Positions 8,303 to 16,455 are shown, counted from the stretch's first letter. The stretch: DNA of 64,000 nt from Flavobacterium sp. ASV13 (GCF_000745775.1 NZ_JQJY01000004.1:248001-312000), one strand, 5' to 3'. A program made the numbers and translations. Notes: a model not told the origin generated them from the sequence alone.

Positions 8303-9553
8303 ATGAAACTAATCATCAAAAGCGCCAAAATTATCGACTCAAAAAGTCCGTTTCATAATCAGACCGTTGATCTTTTAATTGCAGATGGTTTAATAGAAAA
8401 AATTGGCGTTTCACTTCCAAACGATGATGCCGAAGTAGTACGATTTGACAATCTTCACGTTTCTCAAGGTTGGTTTGACAGCAGTGTTTCTCTTGGAGAG
8501 CCAGGTTACGAAGACAGAGAAACTATTGCAAACGGATTAAATGTTGCAGCGAAAAGCGGTTTTACAGCAATTGCATTGCAGCCAAACTCCTTACCTATTA
8601 TTGACAATCAATCTCAGGTAAATTTTGTAAAAAATAAAGCAAACGGTTTTGCAACTGAAATTTTCCCAATTGGAGCTTTAACAAAAGCCAGCGAAGGAAA
8701 AGATATGGCAGAACTTTTTGATATGAAAAATTCCGGAGCGATTGCTTTTGGAGATTACAACAAAAGTATCGACAACGCTAATATTTTAAAAATTGCTTTG
8801 CAATATGTTCAGGATTTTGACGGATTAGTAATCGCATATTCGCAAGATCCAAACATTAAAGGAAACGGAGTTGCAAATGAAGGAATTGTTTCTACGAGAC
8901 TAGGCTTAAAAGGAATTCCGAATTTAGCGGAAGAACTGCAAATTTCAAGAAACTTATTTTTATTAGAATATACAGGCGGAAAACTTCATATTCCAACAAT
9001 TTCTACAGCAAAATCGGTTCAATTGATTAGAGAAGCTAAAGCAAAAGGTTTAAATGTAACTGCAAGTGTTTCTGTACATCATTTAGTTTTAACCGATGAA
9101 AAACTAGACGGTTTTGACACACGTTTTAAAGTGACTCCGCCATTAAGAACTGAAGTTGACAGACAAGCTTTACTTAACGGAATTGCTGATGGAACCATCG
9201 ACATGATTACATCAGACCACAATCCGATTGATATTGAATTCAAAAAAATGGAATTTGATATGGCCAAAAATGGAACCATTGGTTTAGAAAGTGCTTTCGG
9301 ATCTTTATTGACTGTTTTACCAGTCGAAACTATTGTTGCAAAACTAACTTCTGCAAGAACTATTTTCGGTGTAGAAAATAATTCAATTGAAGAAGGTGCA
9401 AAAGCTAATTTCACTCTATTTACAACCGAAGGAAAATCAACTTTTACGAAAGAAAACATTCTTTCAAAATCTAAAAATTCTGCTTTTTTAGGAACTGAAA
9501 CCAAAGGTTCCGTGTACGGAATTTTCAATCAAAATCAACTTGTTACAAAATAA
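8303..9553 (+). CDS. dihydroorotase homologue lacking the metal-binding histidines
   Basis: A 416-residue amidohydrolase of the class I dihydroorotase type. I chose ATG 8303 over a TTG at 8279 because it opens directly on the first strand (MKLIIKSAKIID). Overall similarity is clear: GEPGYEDRETIANG, QPNSLP, STRLGLKGIP, HHLVLTDE and TSDHNP. The metal ligands are mostly missing, though: the HxH motif is SSVS, the usual HC(E/D)D is AYSQD, and the HVST histidine is Thr (PTIST). Only HH of HHLVL and the Asp of TSDHNP remain. It resembles the inactive PyrC' subunits that hold aspartate transcarbamoylase together in some bacteria, so a structural role is plausible. No pyrB is next to it. Confidence 0.85.
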   Translation: MKLIIKSAKIIDSKSPFHNQTVDLLIADGLIEKIGVSLPNDDAEVVRFDNLHVSQGWFDSSVSLGEPGYEDRETIANGLNVAAKSGFTAIALQPNSLPIIDNQSQVNFVKNKANGFATEIFPIGALTKASEGKDMAELFDMKNSGAIAFGDYNKSIDNANILKIALQYVQDFDGLVIAYSQDPNIKGNGVANEGIVSTRLGLKGIPNLAEELQISRNLFLLEYTGGKLHIPTISTAKSVQLIREAKAKGLNVTASVSVHHLVLTDEKLDGFDTRFKVTPPLRTEVDRQALLNGIADGTIDMITSDHNPIDIEFKKMEFDMAKNGTIGLESAFGSLLTVLPVETIVAKLTSARTIFGVENNSIEEGAKANFTLFTTEGKSTFTKENILSKSKNSAFLGTETKGSVYGIFNQNQLVTK

Positions 9554-9557
9554 TACA

Positions 9558-9884
9558 ATGAACAATACAGTCGAAGAAGGAAAATCAATTGCCATTACCA
9601 GTTACATCTTAATCATTGGTGTTTTGATCGCGATGAGCATGAATTCTGAAAACAAAAACAGCTTTGCTTCTTTTCATATTCGTCAGGCTTTAGGCTTATC
9701 CCTGACTTTTATTTCTTTCGGAGCTATCATCAGCAATTTCGACAGCTTTTTTATCACTTTCCCAATGTGGATTTGTATTTCAATTCTGTGGACTTTTGGT
9801 ATTTTTAATGCTATTCAGGGACAAATGAGACCAATTCCATTAGTTGGAAATCTATTCCAGAAATGGTTTAAATCTATAGGATAA
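9558..9884 (+). CDS. small integral membrane protein (DUF4870-like)
   Basis: A 108-residue protein starting at ATG 9558, 4 nt after the dihydroorotase homologue, so almost certainly translated from the same mRNA. Three hydrophobic segments are visible: TSYILIIGVLIAMSM, LGLSLTFISFGAIISNF and FPMWICISILWTFGIFNAI. FHIRQALGL between the first two is typical of DUF4870/TMEM-like small proteins, in which this loop is conserved. The function is unknown. Confidence 0.7.
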   Translation: MNNTVEEGKSIAITSYILIIGVLIAMSMNSENKNSFASFHIRQALGLSLTFISFGAIISNFDSFFITFPMWICISILWTFGIFNAIQGQMRPIPLVGNLFQKWFKSIG

Positions 9885-9924
9885 GAAAGAAAACTACGAT
9901 TTTTTTATTAAACAAATTCCTCCC

Positions 9925-10317
9925 ATGAAGTTCCTTATACCTATTGTTATTATAGTTCTGACTAACATTTCTCTAGATTGTGATAATTTCAAAACAGGTA
10001 AATTTGAAACTCCAAGTAAATTTGGCGGTAAAGTAATAATAGAAAGAACCAAACAATTTCATACTGAAACTCTTAGCAGAAATGGTAACATTATCAGGTA
10101 TAAAATAAAATGGCTTAATGATTGTAGTTTTTTACTTTATGGCCGAAAGCTACTGAAAGGAAATGAGGAAATTAAAGATCCGAAGATTATAGAGCAATTT
10201 GCGAAGGACACAATCTTTAACGAAATTATTGAAATAAATGACAGCGAATATCGCACAAGGTCTAAAATTAATAATTTCGAAAAATGGTTTGAAAGTACTA
10301 CTACGAAAATTAAATAA
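9925..10317 (+). CDS. hypothetical exported protein
   Basis: A 130-residue protein with an N-terminal hydrophobic signal (MKFLIPIVIIVLTNISLDC), the cysteine at the end of which could be a lipidation site. The remainder holds FKTGKF, a central YKIKWLNDCSFLL strand and charged C-terminal residues. Similar small proteins are common in Flavobacteriia and are sometimes wrongly labelled DNA topoisomerase IV; nothing in it resembles a topoisomerase. It lies between the DUF4870-like gene and the esterase in the same direction, with gaps of 40 and 66 nt. Confidence 0.6.
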   Translation: MKFLIPIVIIVLTNISLDCDNFKTGKFETPSKFGGKVIIERTKQFHTETLSRNGNIIRYKIKWLNDCSFLLYGRKLLKGNEEIKDPKIIEQFAKDTIFNEIIEINDSEYRTRSKINNFEKWFESTTTKIK

Positions 10318-10383
10318 ATAATTCTCAATACAATTTGTCTAAGTTTTACTGAAAAACGGAGACCGAGACTAAAATTAAAAAAA

Positions 10384-11028
10384 ATGAATCTATCTTTAGA
10401 ATATAAAATACAAGAACCAAAAGTAATTTTACATAAAAATCCGTTATTGCTTTTATTGCACGGATATGGAAGCAATGAAGCCGATTTATTCTCTTTTGCC
10501 TCTGAACTTCCAGATAATTATTATATCATTTCTGCAAGAGCACCTTACGATTTACAATACGGAGCTTACGCTTGGTACGCAATTAATTTTGATGCCGATC
10601 AGAATAAATTTTCAGATAACGAACAAGCAAAAACTTCTCGTGATGTAATTGCTTCTTTTATTGACGAATTAGTTGCCAATTATCCAATTGATGCTAATAA
10701 TGTTACTTTAATCGGATTTAGTCAGGGATCTATTTTAAGTTATGCGACTGCACTTTCTTATCCGAAAAAAATTCAGCGAGTAGTTGCAATGAGTGGCTAT
10801 TTCAATGAAGAAATCATAAAAGAAGGTTTTGAAAATAACGATTTTAAAAACTTAAAAATATTCGCTTCACACGGAACTGTAGATCAAGTCATTCCGATTG
10901 AATGGGCTAGAAAAACTCCGGCTATTTTAGAGAAATTAAATATTCCGGCTATTTATAAAGAATATCCTGTTGGACATGGCGTTGCACCACAGAATTTCTT
11001 TGATTTTAAGAATTGGTTAATTTCATAA
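10384..11028 (+). CDS. alpha/beta hydrolase, carboxylesterase/phospholipase type
   Basis: A 214-residue cytosolic serine hydrolase of the small carboxylesterase (Pfam 02230) group. The oxyanion segment LLLLHGYGSNEADL is followed by the nucleophile elbow GFSQGS (S113), the acid in HGTVDQVIP (D167) and the histidine in GHGV (H198), so the triad is complete. The length fits the family (about 210-220). The substrate cannot be read from sequence; relatives hydrolyse short-chain esters or lysophospholipids. It is the last gene of the run that begins at 8303. Confidence 0.88.
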   Translation: MNLSLEYKIQEPKVILHKNPLLLLLHGYGSNEADLFSFASELPDNYYIISARAPYDLQYGAYAWYAINFDADQNKFSDNEQAKTSRDVIASFIDELVANYPIDANNVTLIGFSQGSILSYATALSYPKKIQRVVAMSGYFNEEIIKEGFENNDFKNLKIFASHGTVDQVIPIEWARKTPAILEKLNIPAIYKEYPVGHGVAPQNFFDFKNWLIS

Positions 11029-11130
11029 AAGAAAGAAAAAGATTACACTTTATTGTGATTCCAAAAACAAAATATTGTATTTTAGTCTCATAACCCAAAT
11101 TAGGTTAATTTAAAAAAGATTAAAATAATT

Positions 11131-11176
11131 AAATACCCAAAAGTTTCTTTAAAAGGAAACTTTTGGGTATTTTTGT
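11131..11176. terminator. long intrinsic terminator-like hairpin upstream of the toxin-antitoxin pair
   Basis: The 17-bp perfect arms 11131-11147 and 11156-11172 surround an 8-base loop and end in a T-run. It ends about 150 bases after the esterase stop. Its right arm runs into the promoter element at 11168-11175, so it may also act as an operator for the following pair. Confidence 0.8.
11168..11175 (+). promoter_or_regulatory. -7 promoter element TAttTTTG overlapping the hairpin
   Basis: Exact TAnnTTTG match made from the end of the hairpin and its T-run. The ATG of the toxin gene follows 12 bases later, so the transcript would be nearly leaderless. Confidence 0.45.
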
Positions 11177-11187
11177 AAGGAAGAAAA

Positions 11188-11526
11188 ATGGAGAAATTTT
11201 ATGATGTAATCTTTTTAGAAGAAGTCTTTACTTTTCTAAAAGAATTAAAACCGAAACATTCGGAAAAAATACTTTACAATATTAGAAAATCACAAACAAA
11301 AAATGATCCTGAGCTTTTTAAGAAGTTAAATGATAAAATTTGGGAATTCCGAACTTTATATCATGGAAATCAGTATAGATTATTAGCATTTTGGGATAAA
11401 ACAGATACACAAAATACTCTCGTGATTTCCACTCATGGGTTTATAAAAAAACAAAGTAAAGTTCCTAATAAAGAAATATCAAAAGCACAAAAACTAAGAT
11501 TAGAATATTTTAAAAATAAAGATTAA
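11188..11526 (+). CDS. higB: RelE/HigB-type toxin (phage Gp49-like)
   Basis: A 112-residue basic protein. The central KLNDKIWEFRTLYHGNQYRLLAFWD and the following strand with STHGFIKKQSKVP are the Gp49/HigB fold of ribosome-dependent mRNA interferases; the tail KAQKLRLEYFKNK is also typical. The toxin-first order, with the HTH antitoxin 14 nt downstream, is the standard HigBA arrangement. Expected action: cleavage of translated mRNA when the antitoxin is degraded. Activity is inferred from family and context only. Confidence 0.88.
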   Translation: MEKFYDVIFLEEVFTFLKELKPKHSEKILYNIRKSQTKNDPELFKKLNDKIWEFRTLYHGNQYRLLAFWDKTDTQNTLVISTHGFIKKQSKVPNKEISKAQKLRLEYFKNKD

Positions 11527-11540
11527 TCCAATTTAAAAAT

Positions 11541-11855
11541 ATGAAAACATATACCTTAAATCAAGTAACTGATGAAATCATTGGAAAAATTGGAACTCCT
11601 GCAAGAGATAAATTTGAATATGATTTACAAATGGATTTAATTGGAAATGCGATTAAACAAACTCGTAAAGAACGCAATTTAACTCAGGAAGAATTAGGGA
11701 AGCTAATTGGTGTTCAAAAAGCACAGATATCTAAACTTGAAAAAAATGCTGGAAATGTAACTCTAGAAACTGTTGTCAAAGTTTTTACAGCTCTAAAAGC
11801 TAAAGTTAAATTTCAAATAGAATTAACCGACTTATCGATCAGCTTAAATAAGTAA
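11541..11855 (+). CDS. higA: HigA-type antitoxin with XRE helix-turn-helix
   Basis: A 104-residue protein with an XRE-type HTH in its second half: IKQTRKERNLTQEELGKLIGVQKAQISKLEKN. The N-terminal 35 residues (TLNQVTDEIIGKIGTPARDKFEYDL) probably wrap the toxin. It should neutralise the upstream toxin and repress the shared promoter, possibly through the hairpin and promoter overlap at 11131-11176. Confidence 0.88.
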   Translation: MKTYTLNQVTDEIIGKIGTPARDKFEYDLQMDLIGNAIKQTRKERNLTQEELGKLIGVQKAQISKLEKNAGNVTLETVVKVFTALKAKVKFQIELTDLSISLNK

Positions 11856-11911
11856 TTTTAATCTAATTTCATTTAAAAATTTATAACAACATTTTATAAA
11901 CCATCTACGAT

Positions 11912-12481
11912 ATGAGCGATACAAAACTTGATAATCCAGCATTAATTTTAATTGATATTCAAAAAGGTTTTCATGATGTTGCGTATTGGGGCGGAGACCG
12001 AAATAATATTGATGCAGAACAAAAAGCCAGTGAACTTCTAGAAATCTGGAGAGCTAAAAAATTGCCCATTTTTCACGTACAGCATTGTTCCTCAAATCCA
12101 AATTCAATTTTGAATGAAACAAATCCCGGAAATGAATTTCAGGATGTTGTAAAACCAATTGAAAATGAAACTGTCATTAAAAAGAATGTCAATAGCGCTT
12201 TTATCGGAACAAATTTAAAAGAGCTTCTTGATGATGCCAAAATCACAAATCTTGTTATTGTTGGATTAACAACAGATCATTGTGTTTCAACCACAACCAG
12301 AATGGCTGGAAATTTTGTTTATTCTGTACATTTGATTTCTGATGCAACAGCAACTTTCAATAAAAAAGGCGTAAACGGGGAAGCGTTTTCCGCAGAAATA
12401 ATTCATCAAACCGCTTTAGCAAGTTTAAACGAAGAATTTGCCCAGGTTGTTACTTCTGATTTTATTAAAGAAATAATTTAA
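11912..12481 (+). CDS. isochorismatase-family cysteine hydrolase
   Basis: A 189-residue cytosolic hydrolase. The catalytic triad of the family is visible: Asp in LILIDIQKGF (D15), Lys in VIKKNVNSAF (K91) and Cys in LTTDHCVSTTTRMA (C124). The cis-peptide segment VGLTTDHC precedes the cysteine as usual. Members hydrolyse amide or ester bonds of small molecules such as nicotinamide, ureidoacrylate or isochorismate; residues that would decide the substrate cannot be identified by eye. It stands alone behind the toxin-antitoxin pair and ends at a bidirectional terminator. Confidence 0.88.
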   Translation: MSDTKLDNPALILIDIQKGFHDVAYWGGDRNNIDAEQKASELLEIWRAKKLPIFHVQHCSSNPNSILNETNPGNEFQDVVKPIENETVIKKNVNSAFIGTNLKELLDDAKITNLVIVGLTTDHCVSTTTRMAGNFVYSVHLISDATATFNKKGVNGEAFSAEIIHQTALASLNEEFAQVVTSDFIKEII

Positions 12482-12494
12482 ATATTTGAAATAA

Positions 12495-12541
12495 AAAAAG
12501 TGAAATGTAAAATGGATAAACCAGACTACATTTCACTTTTT
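12495..12541. terminator. bidirectional intrinsic terminator
   Basis: The 15-bp perfect arms 12495-12509 and 12527-12541 (AAAAAGTGAAATGTA type) with an A-run on the left and a T-run on the right lie between convergent genes. Confidence 0.85.
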
Positions 12542-12553
12542 ACATTTTACTTT

Positions 12554-12988
12554 TTATTGTCCTGTATAAAGAATCTTCTCTCCTTTTTTCAAAACATATC
12601 CTTTCCAAGGAATTAATTGCCAATCACCATTTACCCACGAATCACCTTCCGATTTTCTTTCTAAAATGATGGATTCTTTTTGAGTATCTAAGAAAAGTTC
12701 TGCCTTGTTTCCATCAAAAATTACGTATGATGCAGTAGTATATTCTTTTCCGTCATCGTAATGTGATAGTTTTGTTCCTTCAAAAACTCTGATACATTCT
12801 TTTTTAAGCGTTGACCAGGTATATCCCGCTGAAGCCTTACATCCATGAACATCAGAATCAGCTCCAACTACTGTTTCTTTTTTAGGCTCATTTTTTGGTT
12901 CTTGAACATCTGTCTTTTCTGGCGATACTTTTTTTGCACAAGAAAATGCAGCCATGACCATAATTGCAAACAAAATAATCTTTTTCAT
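12554..12988 (-). CDS. hypothetical lipoprotein
   Basis: A 144-residue protein with a lipoprotein signal peptide and lipobox (VMAAFSCAKK; Cys17). A Lys/Glu/Pro-rich linker follows, then a small globular part with two cysteines (VHGCKASAGYTW and KKECIRVFEG) that may form a disulphide. I do not recognise the family beyond being a Flavobacteriia lipoprotein. It is downstream of, and in the same direction as, the next two genes, but a hairpin separates them. Confidence 0.65.
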   Translation of the reverse strand: MKKIILFAIMVMAAFSCAKKVSPEKTDVQEPKNEPKKETVVGADSDVHGCKASAGYTWSTLKKECIRVFEGTKLSHYDDGKEYTTASYVIFDGNKAELFLDTQKESIILERKSEGDSWVNGDWQLIPWKGYVLKKGEKILYTGQ

Positions 12989-13015
12989 AATCCTATAATT
13001 TTAAAATTGAGCAAA

Positions 13016-13043
13016 AAAAATAGGATTAAAAAATCCTATTTTT
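13016..13043 (-). terminator. intrinsic terminator overlapping the stop codon of the upstream gene
   Basis: The 12-bp perfect arms 13016-13027 and 13032-13043 with a 4-base loop end in a T-run on the minus strand. The right arm includes the stop codon at 13036-13038, so termination starts inside the coding sequence. Confidence 0.75.
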
Positions 13044-13539
13044 GATATAACCAAGTTTGATTTACTTCAAAGGTAATATTATCGTCATTATCAACAAAGT
13101 ATTTTAACAAGACTTCTCCCCATAATTCACCATTGCTGTAATCCGCAATAATCCATCTATGGTTTAAAATTTTTATTTTATTGATGATGAATTTCTTTCC
13201 GCCAATCATATCCTGACCAGTATATGGATTTCCTTTCGGGTTTGCATTTAAATCTAATAACTTTTCAGTTACAACCGGAATCAGTTTTTCATATAAAATC
13301 ACTTTCCCGCCAGAAGCACTGTTGTCAAAGTAATTTTGTGCATTTTCGTTATGCTCCAGCGAAAAATAATCGGCTTCGGCTAGTTTTCCAGAAACCAGAT
13401 TGATGCTGTCTCTAAGCTTCTTAGTAGTTTTATCATATCTGTCCTGCTCAAATTTTACTTGGCCGCTGTAAAACGTATAAGTAAAAACATTCATTAATAT
13501 TGCAAGGAGAAAAAGATAAAGCATTAAGGATTTTTTCAT
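13036..13539 (-). CDS. hypothetical membrane-anchored protein
   Basis: A 167-residue protein with one N-terminal hydrophobic helix (MLYLFLLAILMNVFTYTFY) and no lipobox, so probably anchored in the inner membrane with the rest in the periplasm. A coiled-coil-like stretch (QDRYDKTTKKLRDSINLVSGKL) leads to a mixed alpha/beta domain ending in FEVNQTWLYQK. The family is not recognised. It begins 12 nt after the MBL hydrolase gene and is probably co-transcribed with it. Confidence 0.65.
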   Translation of the reverse strand: MKKSLMLYLFLLAILMNVFTYTFYSGQVKFEQDRYDKTTKKLRDSINLVSGKLAEADYFSLEHNENAQNYFDNSASGGKVILYEKLIPVVTEKLLDLNANPKGNPYTGQDMIGGKKFIINKIKILNHRWIIADYSNGELWGEVLLKYFVDNDDNITFEVNQTWLYQK

Positions 13540-13551
13540 TTTGTGGTATAA

Positions 13552-14316
13552 TTAAATTGTAATTTCTAAATTATCGTAAGCCAGAAAAACATTTTCCGGA
13601 AGGCTTTTTTGAACTTCTTCATGAAAACCTAAAACATGACTAATATGGGTTAAATAGGCTTTTTCAGGTTTTACCAGATTTATAAAATCAAGCGCTTCCT
13701 GTAAATTAAAGTGGGTATCATGAGGCTCAACACGAAGTGCATTTACTACCAATACTTTTAAGTTTTTCAGTTTTTCAACTTCAGCATCTTCAATTGTTTT
13801 GACATCGGTTAAATAAGCAAAATCGTCAATGCGATAACCAAAAACCTGTAGATCACCATGCATGACATTTATTGGAATGGCCAATTTATCTCCAACAGCA
13901 AAAGGTTTATCATTTACAACTTCTATTGTTTTTACACTTGGCGCTCCCGGATATTTGTTCACGGTTTCAAAAACATAATCAAAACGGTGACGCAAATTAT
14001 CAATCACACGCTGATGAGCATAAACCGGAATCTCGCCTTGTCTGAAATTAAACGGACGAATATCATCCAGACCTGCTGTATGATCGGCATGTTCATGAGT
14101 AAATAAAATAGCATCGAGTTTTCGACATCCACAAGAAAGCATTTGCTGTCTGAAATCCGGACCGCAATCTACAACATAAGAATGCTCGTCCCATGAAATC
14201 CAGATGGATACGCGGAGCCTTTTATCCTTAGCATCAGTGCTTTTGCAAACGGGATGATCAACCCCAATAATCGGGATACCTTGAGAAGTACCTGTACCTA
14301 AAAAATAGACCTTCAA
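13552..14316 (-). CDS. MBL-fold metal-dependent hydrolase (PhnP-like)
   Basis: A 254-residue metallo-beta-lactamase-fold protein. The start MKVYFLGTGTSQGIPIIG and the metal motif FTHEHADHTAGLDD (HxHxDH) are intact, further ligands lie in VMHGD and the HIS of TH(I)SH near the end (AYLTHISHVLGF). The early Asp-His-Pro-Val-Cys segment matches PhnP-like phosphodiesterases, which cleave cyclic ribose phosphates; related proteins are annotated as lipoyl or tRNA-type hydrolases. The exact substrate is uncertain. It has its own promoter at 14335-14342, divergent from the next gene. Confidence 0.87.
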   Translation of the reverse strand: MKVYFLGTGTSQGIPIIGVDHPVCKSTDAKDKRLRVSIWISWDEHSYVVDCGPDFRQQMLSCGCRKLDAILFTHEHADHTAGLDDIRPFNFRQGEIPVYAHQRVIDNLRHRFDYVFETVNKYPGAPSVKTIEVVNDKPFAVGDKLAIPINVMHGDLQVFGYRIDDFAYLTDVKTIEDAEVEKLKNLKVLVVNALRVEPHDTHFNLQEALDFINLVKPEKAYLTHISHVLGFHEEVQKSLPENVFLAYDNLEITI

Positions 14317-14334
14317 TTGAACTTAATTTTTTTA

Positions 14335-14342
14335 CAAAAATA
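14335..14342 (-). promoter_or_regulatory. -7 promoter element TAttTTTG for the MBL hydrolase
   Basis: Minus-strand exact TAnnTTTG match, 19 bases before the ATG at 14316. It forms a divergent pair with the plus-strand element at 14377-14384. Confidence 0.5.
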
Positions 14343-14376
14343 GGATTATTTCTCTTTCATTAGAAGCCTAATTTAC

Positions 14377-14384
14377 TAACTTTG
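14377..14384 (+). promoter_or_regulatory. -7 promoter element TAacTTTG
   Basis: Exact TAnnTTTG match 23 bases before the ATG at 14407. Confidence 0.5.
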
Positions 14385-14406
14385 TAACAAATCTATTTAA
14401 AATAAA

Positions 14407-15867
14407 ATGGGTACAGAAATAAAACTCAAAGGTGACAAGGTCATCGAACAGATTCCTTCTATAAAAGACAAAGCGTTACGCATTAACTTAAACGAGAATA
14501 TTTACGGAACATTTGCCGAAATTGGCGCTGGACAAGAGACCGTTAGGCATTTTTTCAGATCCGGAGGTTCATCGGGAACAATTGCAAAAGCGATGTCTGC
14601 CTATGACAAAGATTTTAGTGATGCCGTTTACGGTACCGAAGCTGACGGTCGCTATGTGACAGAAAACCGACTCAAAAAAATGCTTACGTTTGAAGGAGAA
14701 TTGATCGAAGAACGTTTAAGCCGAGAAAAACACCCGAACAAACTTTTTTTCAGCTATGCCAATACAGTAGCAACTATAGATTTTGCCAAACAATTTAAAG
14801 GCCACGGATGGGTAGGAATCAGATACCAAATAGAACCCGACGAAGCTTACAACGAAATTATACTTCACATTCGTTTTAAAGAAACTGACGCTAGATTACA
14901 ACAAGAAACCCTTGGAATTTTAGGTGTAAACTTAATTTACGGCGCATTCTACAAATACAATGATCCAAAACGTTTACTGCGTTATTTATACGATCACTTA
15001 GACAAAGATCAACTTGAAATTGACACAATCAACTTCTCTGGACCTCGTTTTGCTGATGTTGACAACCGATTGATGAGTTTGCAATTAGTTAAAAACGGAA
15101 TGACGGATGCCGTAATGTTTAACCCAGAGGGGAAAAACGTATTGCCAGCCGCTGTTTTATACAAAAAGAATCTACTTGCTTTTAGAGGAAGTTTCCGTCC
15201 TGTAACGAATGTAAATCTTGACATGTATGAGAAATCATTAAAAATGTTTCTCAGCGAGAATAAAGTTGACAAAGACAATACTTTAACCGTTTTTGAAATT
15301 ACACTTTCGAACCTACGTTCTGACGGTGAAATTGACGAACGTGATTTTATGGACAGAGCCGAATTGCTTTGTTCGCTAGGTCAGACTGTTATGATTTCGA
15401 ATTTCCAGGAATATTATAAAGTAGTAGAATATTTCTCTAATTATACTAAAGCCCGAATGGGACTAGCAATGGGTGTAAACAACCTTGTTGATATTTTTGA
15501 TGAGAAATATTACCGTCATTTAAGTGGTGGAATCCTAGAAGCTTTCGGAAAATTATTCTACCGAGACATGAAAGTATTCTTATATCCAATGTTAGGTGAT
15601 AATGGCGAAATTATTACTTCTGATAATTTGAAAGTTCATCCGAGAATGAAAGAATTGTACAAATTCTTTAAATTCAACGGAAAAGTGGTTGACATTAAAG
15701 ACTACAATCCAGATATATTAAATGTATTCTCACGTCAGGTATTAAAAATGATTGGACAAGGACAATCGGGATGGGAACCAATGCTTCCTTCTGGAGTTGC
15801 TGAGATTATAAAAGAACATCATCTTTTTGGATATCATCCACAGAAAGAACTAGAACAAAATTCTTAA
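14407..15867 (+). CDS. conserved 486-aa protein of unknown function
   Basis: A long soluble-looking protein without signal peptide or membrane helix. Its N-terminal region (LNENIYGTFAEIGAGQETVRHFF, then a GGSSGTIAKAMSAYD stretch) is very characteristic of a family widespread in Bacteroidota and other bacteria. Databases often label it nicotinate-nucleotide adenylyltransferase or TonB-dependent receptor; neither fits, since there is no nucleotidyltransferase HxGH motif and no barrel or signal. Conserved glycine-rich and acidic segments (AEIGAGQET, YGTEADGRY) hint at an enzyme, but I cannot name one. It has its own promoter and terminator. I am confident it is a real gene and not at all confident of its function. 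Confidence 0.85.
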   Translation: MGTEIKLKGDKVIEQIPSIKDKALRINLNENIYGTFAEIGAGQETVRHFFRSGGSSGTIAKAMSAYDKDFSDAVYGTEADGRYVTENRLKKMLTFEGELIEERLSREKHPNKLFFSYANTVATIDFAKQFKGHGWVGIRYQIEPDEAYNEIILHIRFKETDARLQQETLGILGVNLIYGAFYKYNDPKRLLRYLYDHLDKDQLEIDTINFSGPRFADVDNRLMSLQLVKNGMTDAVMFNPEGKNVLPAAVLYKKNLLAFRGSFRPVTNVNLDMYEKSLKMFLSENKVDKDNTLTVFEITLSNLRSDGEIDERDFMDRAELLCSLGQTVMISNFQEYYKVVEYFSNYTKARMGLAMGVNNLVDIFDEKYYRHLSGGILEAFGKLFYRDMKVFLYPMLGDNGEIITSDNLKVHPRMKELYKFFKFNGKVVDIKDYNPDILNVFSRQVLKMIGQGQSGWEPMLPSGVAEIIKEHHLFGYHPQKELEQNS

Positions 15868-15870
15868 TAT

Positions 15871-15901
15871 AAAAAAAGTCCTAGTTAAAGGGACTTTTTT
15901 T
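15871..15901. terminator. intrinsic terminator
   Basis: The arms AAAAAAAGTCC (15871-15881) and GGACTTTTTTT (15891-15901) are perfect complements with a 9-base loop, directly after the 486-aa gene. Confidence 0.85.
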
Positions 15902-15996
15902 GTTTCAAGTTTTTCTTGTTTCAAGTTTCAAGTTACATGCTTTGCAGTTAAATTTACTCGTCAAGACAACTTGAAACATGAAACCTGAAACAAAAA
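15900..15996. repeat. inverted arrays of GTTTCAAG words between convergent genes
   Basis: The left side contains three to four copies of GTTTCAAG/TTTCAAGTT, the right side (about 15970-15994) contains ACTTGAAAC, ATGAAAC and CTGAAAC copies in inverted orientation. This is the same design as the spacers at 4727-4853 and 17497-17609, with another word. Confidence 0.55.
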
Positions 15997-15999
15997 AAA

Positions 16000-16452
16000 C
16001 TATTTCAAAATCTGCTCTGCGTGTTCTTTTGTTTTTACTTTTTCAATTACCTCATCTATAATTCCGTTTTCGTTGATTACAAATGTTGTTCTATGGATTC
16101 CATCGTATTCTCTTCCCATGAATTTCTTTGGTCCCCAAACCCCAAAAGCATTAATAACCGATTTATCTTCATCGGCTAATAAAGGAAATGGCAATTCGTA
16201 TTTTTCCTTGAATTTTGTCTGCGCCTTCTGGCTGTCGGCACTTACACCAAGAAGTTCATAATTATTCGCCTGAAAACGATGAAAATTATCTCTCAAATCA
16301 CAAGCTTCGGCAGTACAGCCCGGCGTACTTGCTTTTGGATAAAAGAAAACCACTAATTTTTTTCCGGCGTAATCTGCCAGTTTGTGTGTTTTCCCTTCTT
16401 GATCTGTTCCAGAAAAATTTGGTGCTTTATCACCTGCTTTTAATGTTGTCAT
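16000..16452 (-). CDS. bcp: thioredoxin-dependent thiol peroxidase (Bcp/PrxQ peroxiredoxin)
   Basis: A 150-residue cytosolic peroxiredoxin. The active site YPKASTPGCTAEACDLRDN has the peroxidatic Cys46 and the resolving Cys51 five residues later, as in PrxQ/Bcp proteins, plus the conserved Thr and Pro before the first cysteine. It reduces hydroperoxides with electrons from thioredoxin. The length is full (about 150). The gene is transcribed alone, away from nth. Confidence 0.95.
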   Translation of the reverse strand: MTTLKAGDKAPNFSGTDQEGKTHKLADYAGKKLVVFFYPKASTPGCTAEACDLRDNFHRFQANNYELLGVSADSQKAQTKFKEKYELPFPLLADEDKSVINAFGVWGPKKFMGREYDGIHRTTFVINENGIIDEVIEKVKTKEHAEQILK

Positions 16453-16455
16453 ATG

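Noticed and set aside
9079..9528. 149-codon minus-strand frame inside the dihydroorotase homologue
   Set aside because: It is the antisense shadow of a clear coding gene, has no family features and no promoter.
11131..11176. Hairpin as an attachment site or mobile-element end
   Set aside because: T-run and position fit a terminator; no recombinase or target duplication is visible.
14407..15867. Nicotinate-nucleotide adenylyltransferase
   Set aside because: No HxGH nucleotidyltransferase motif is present.
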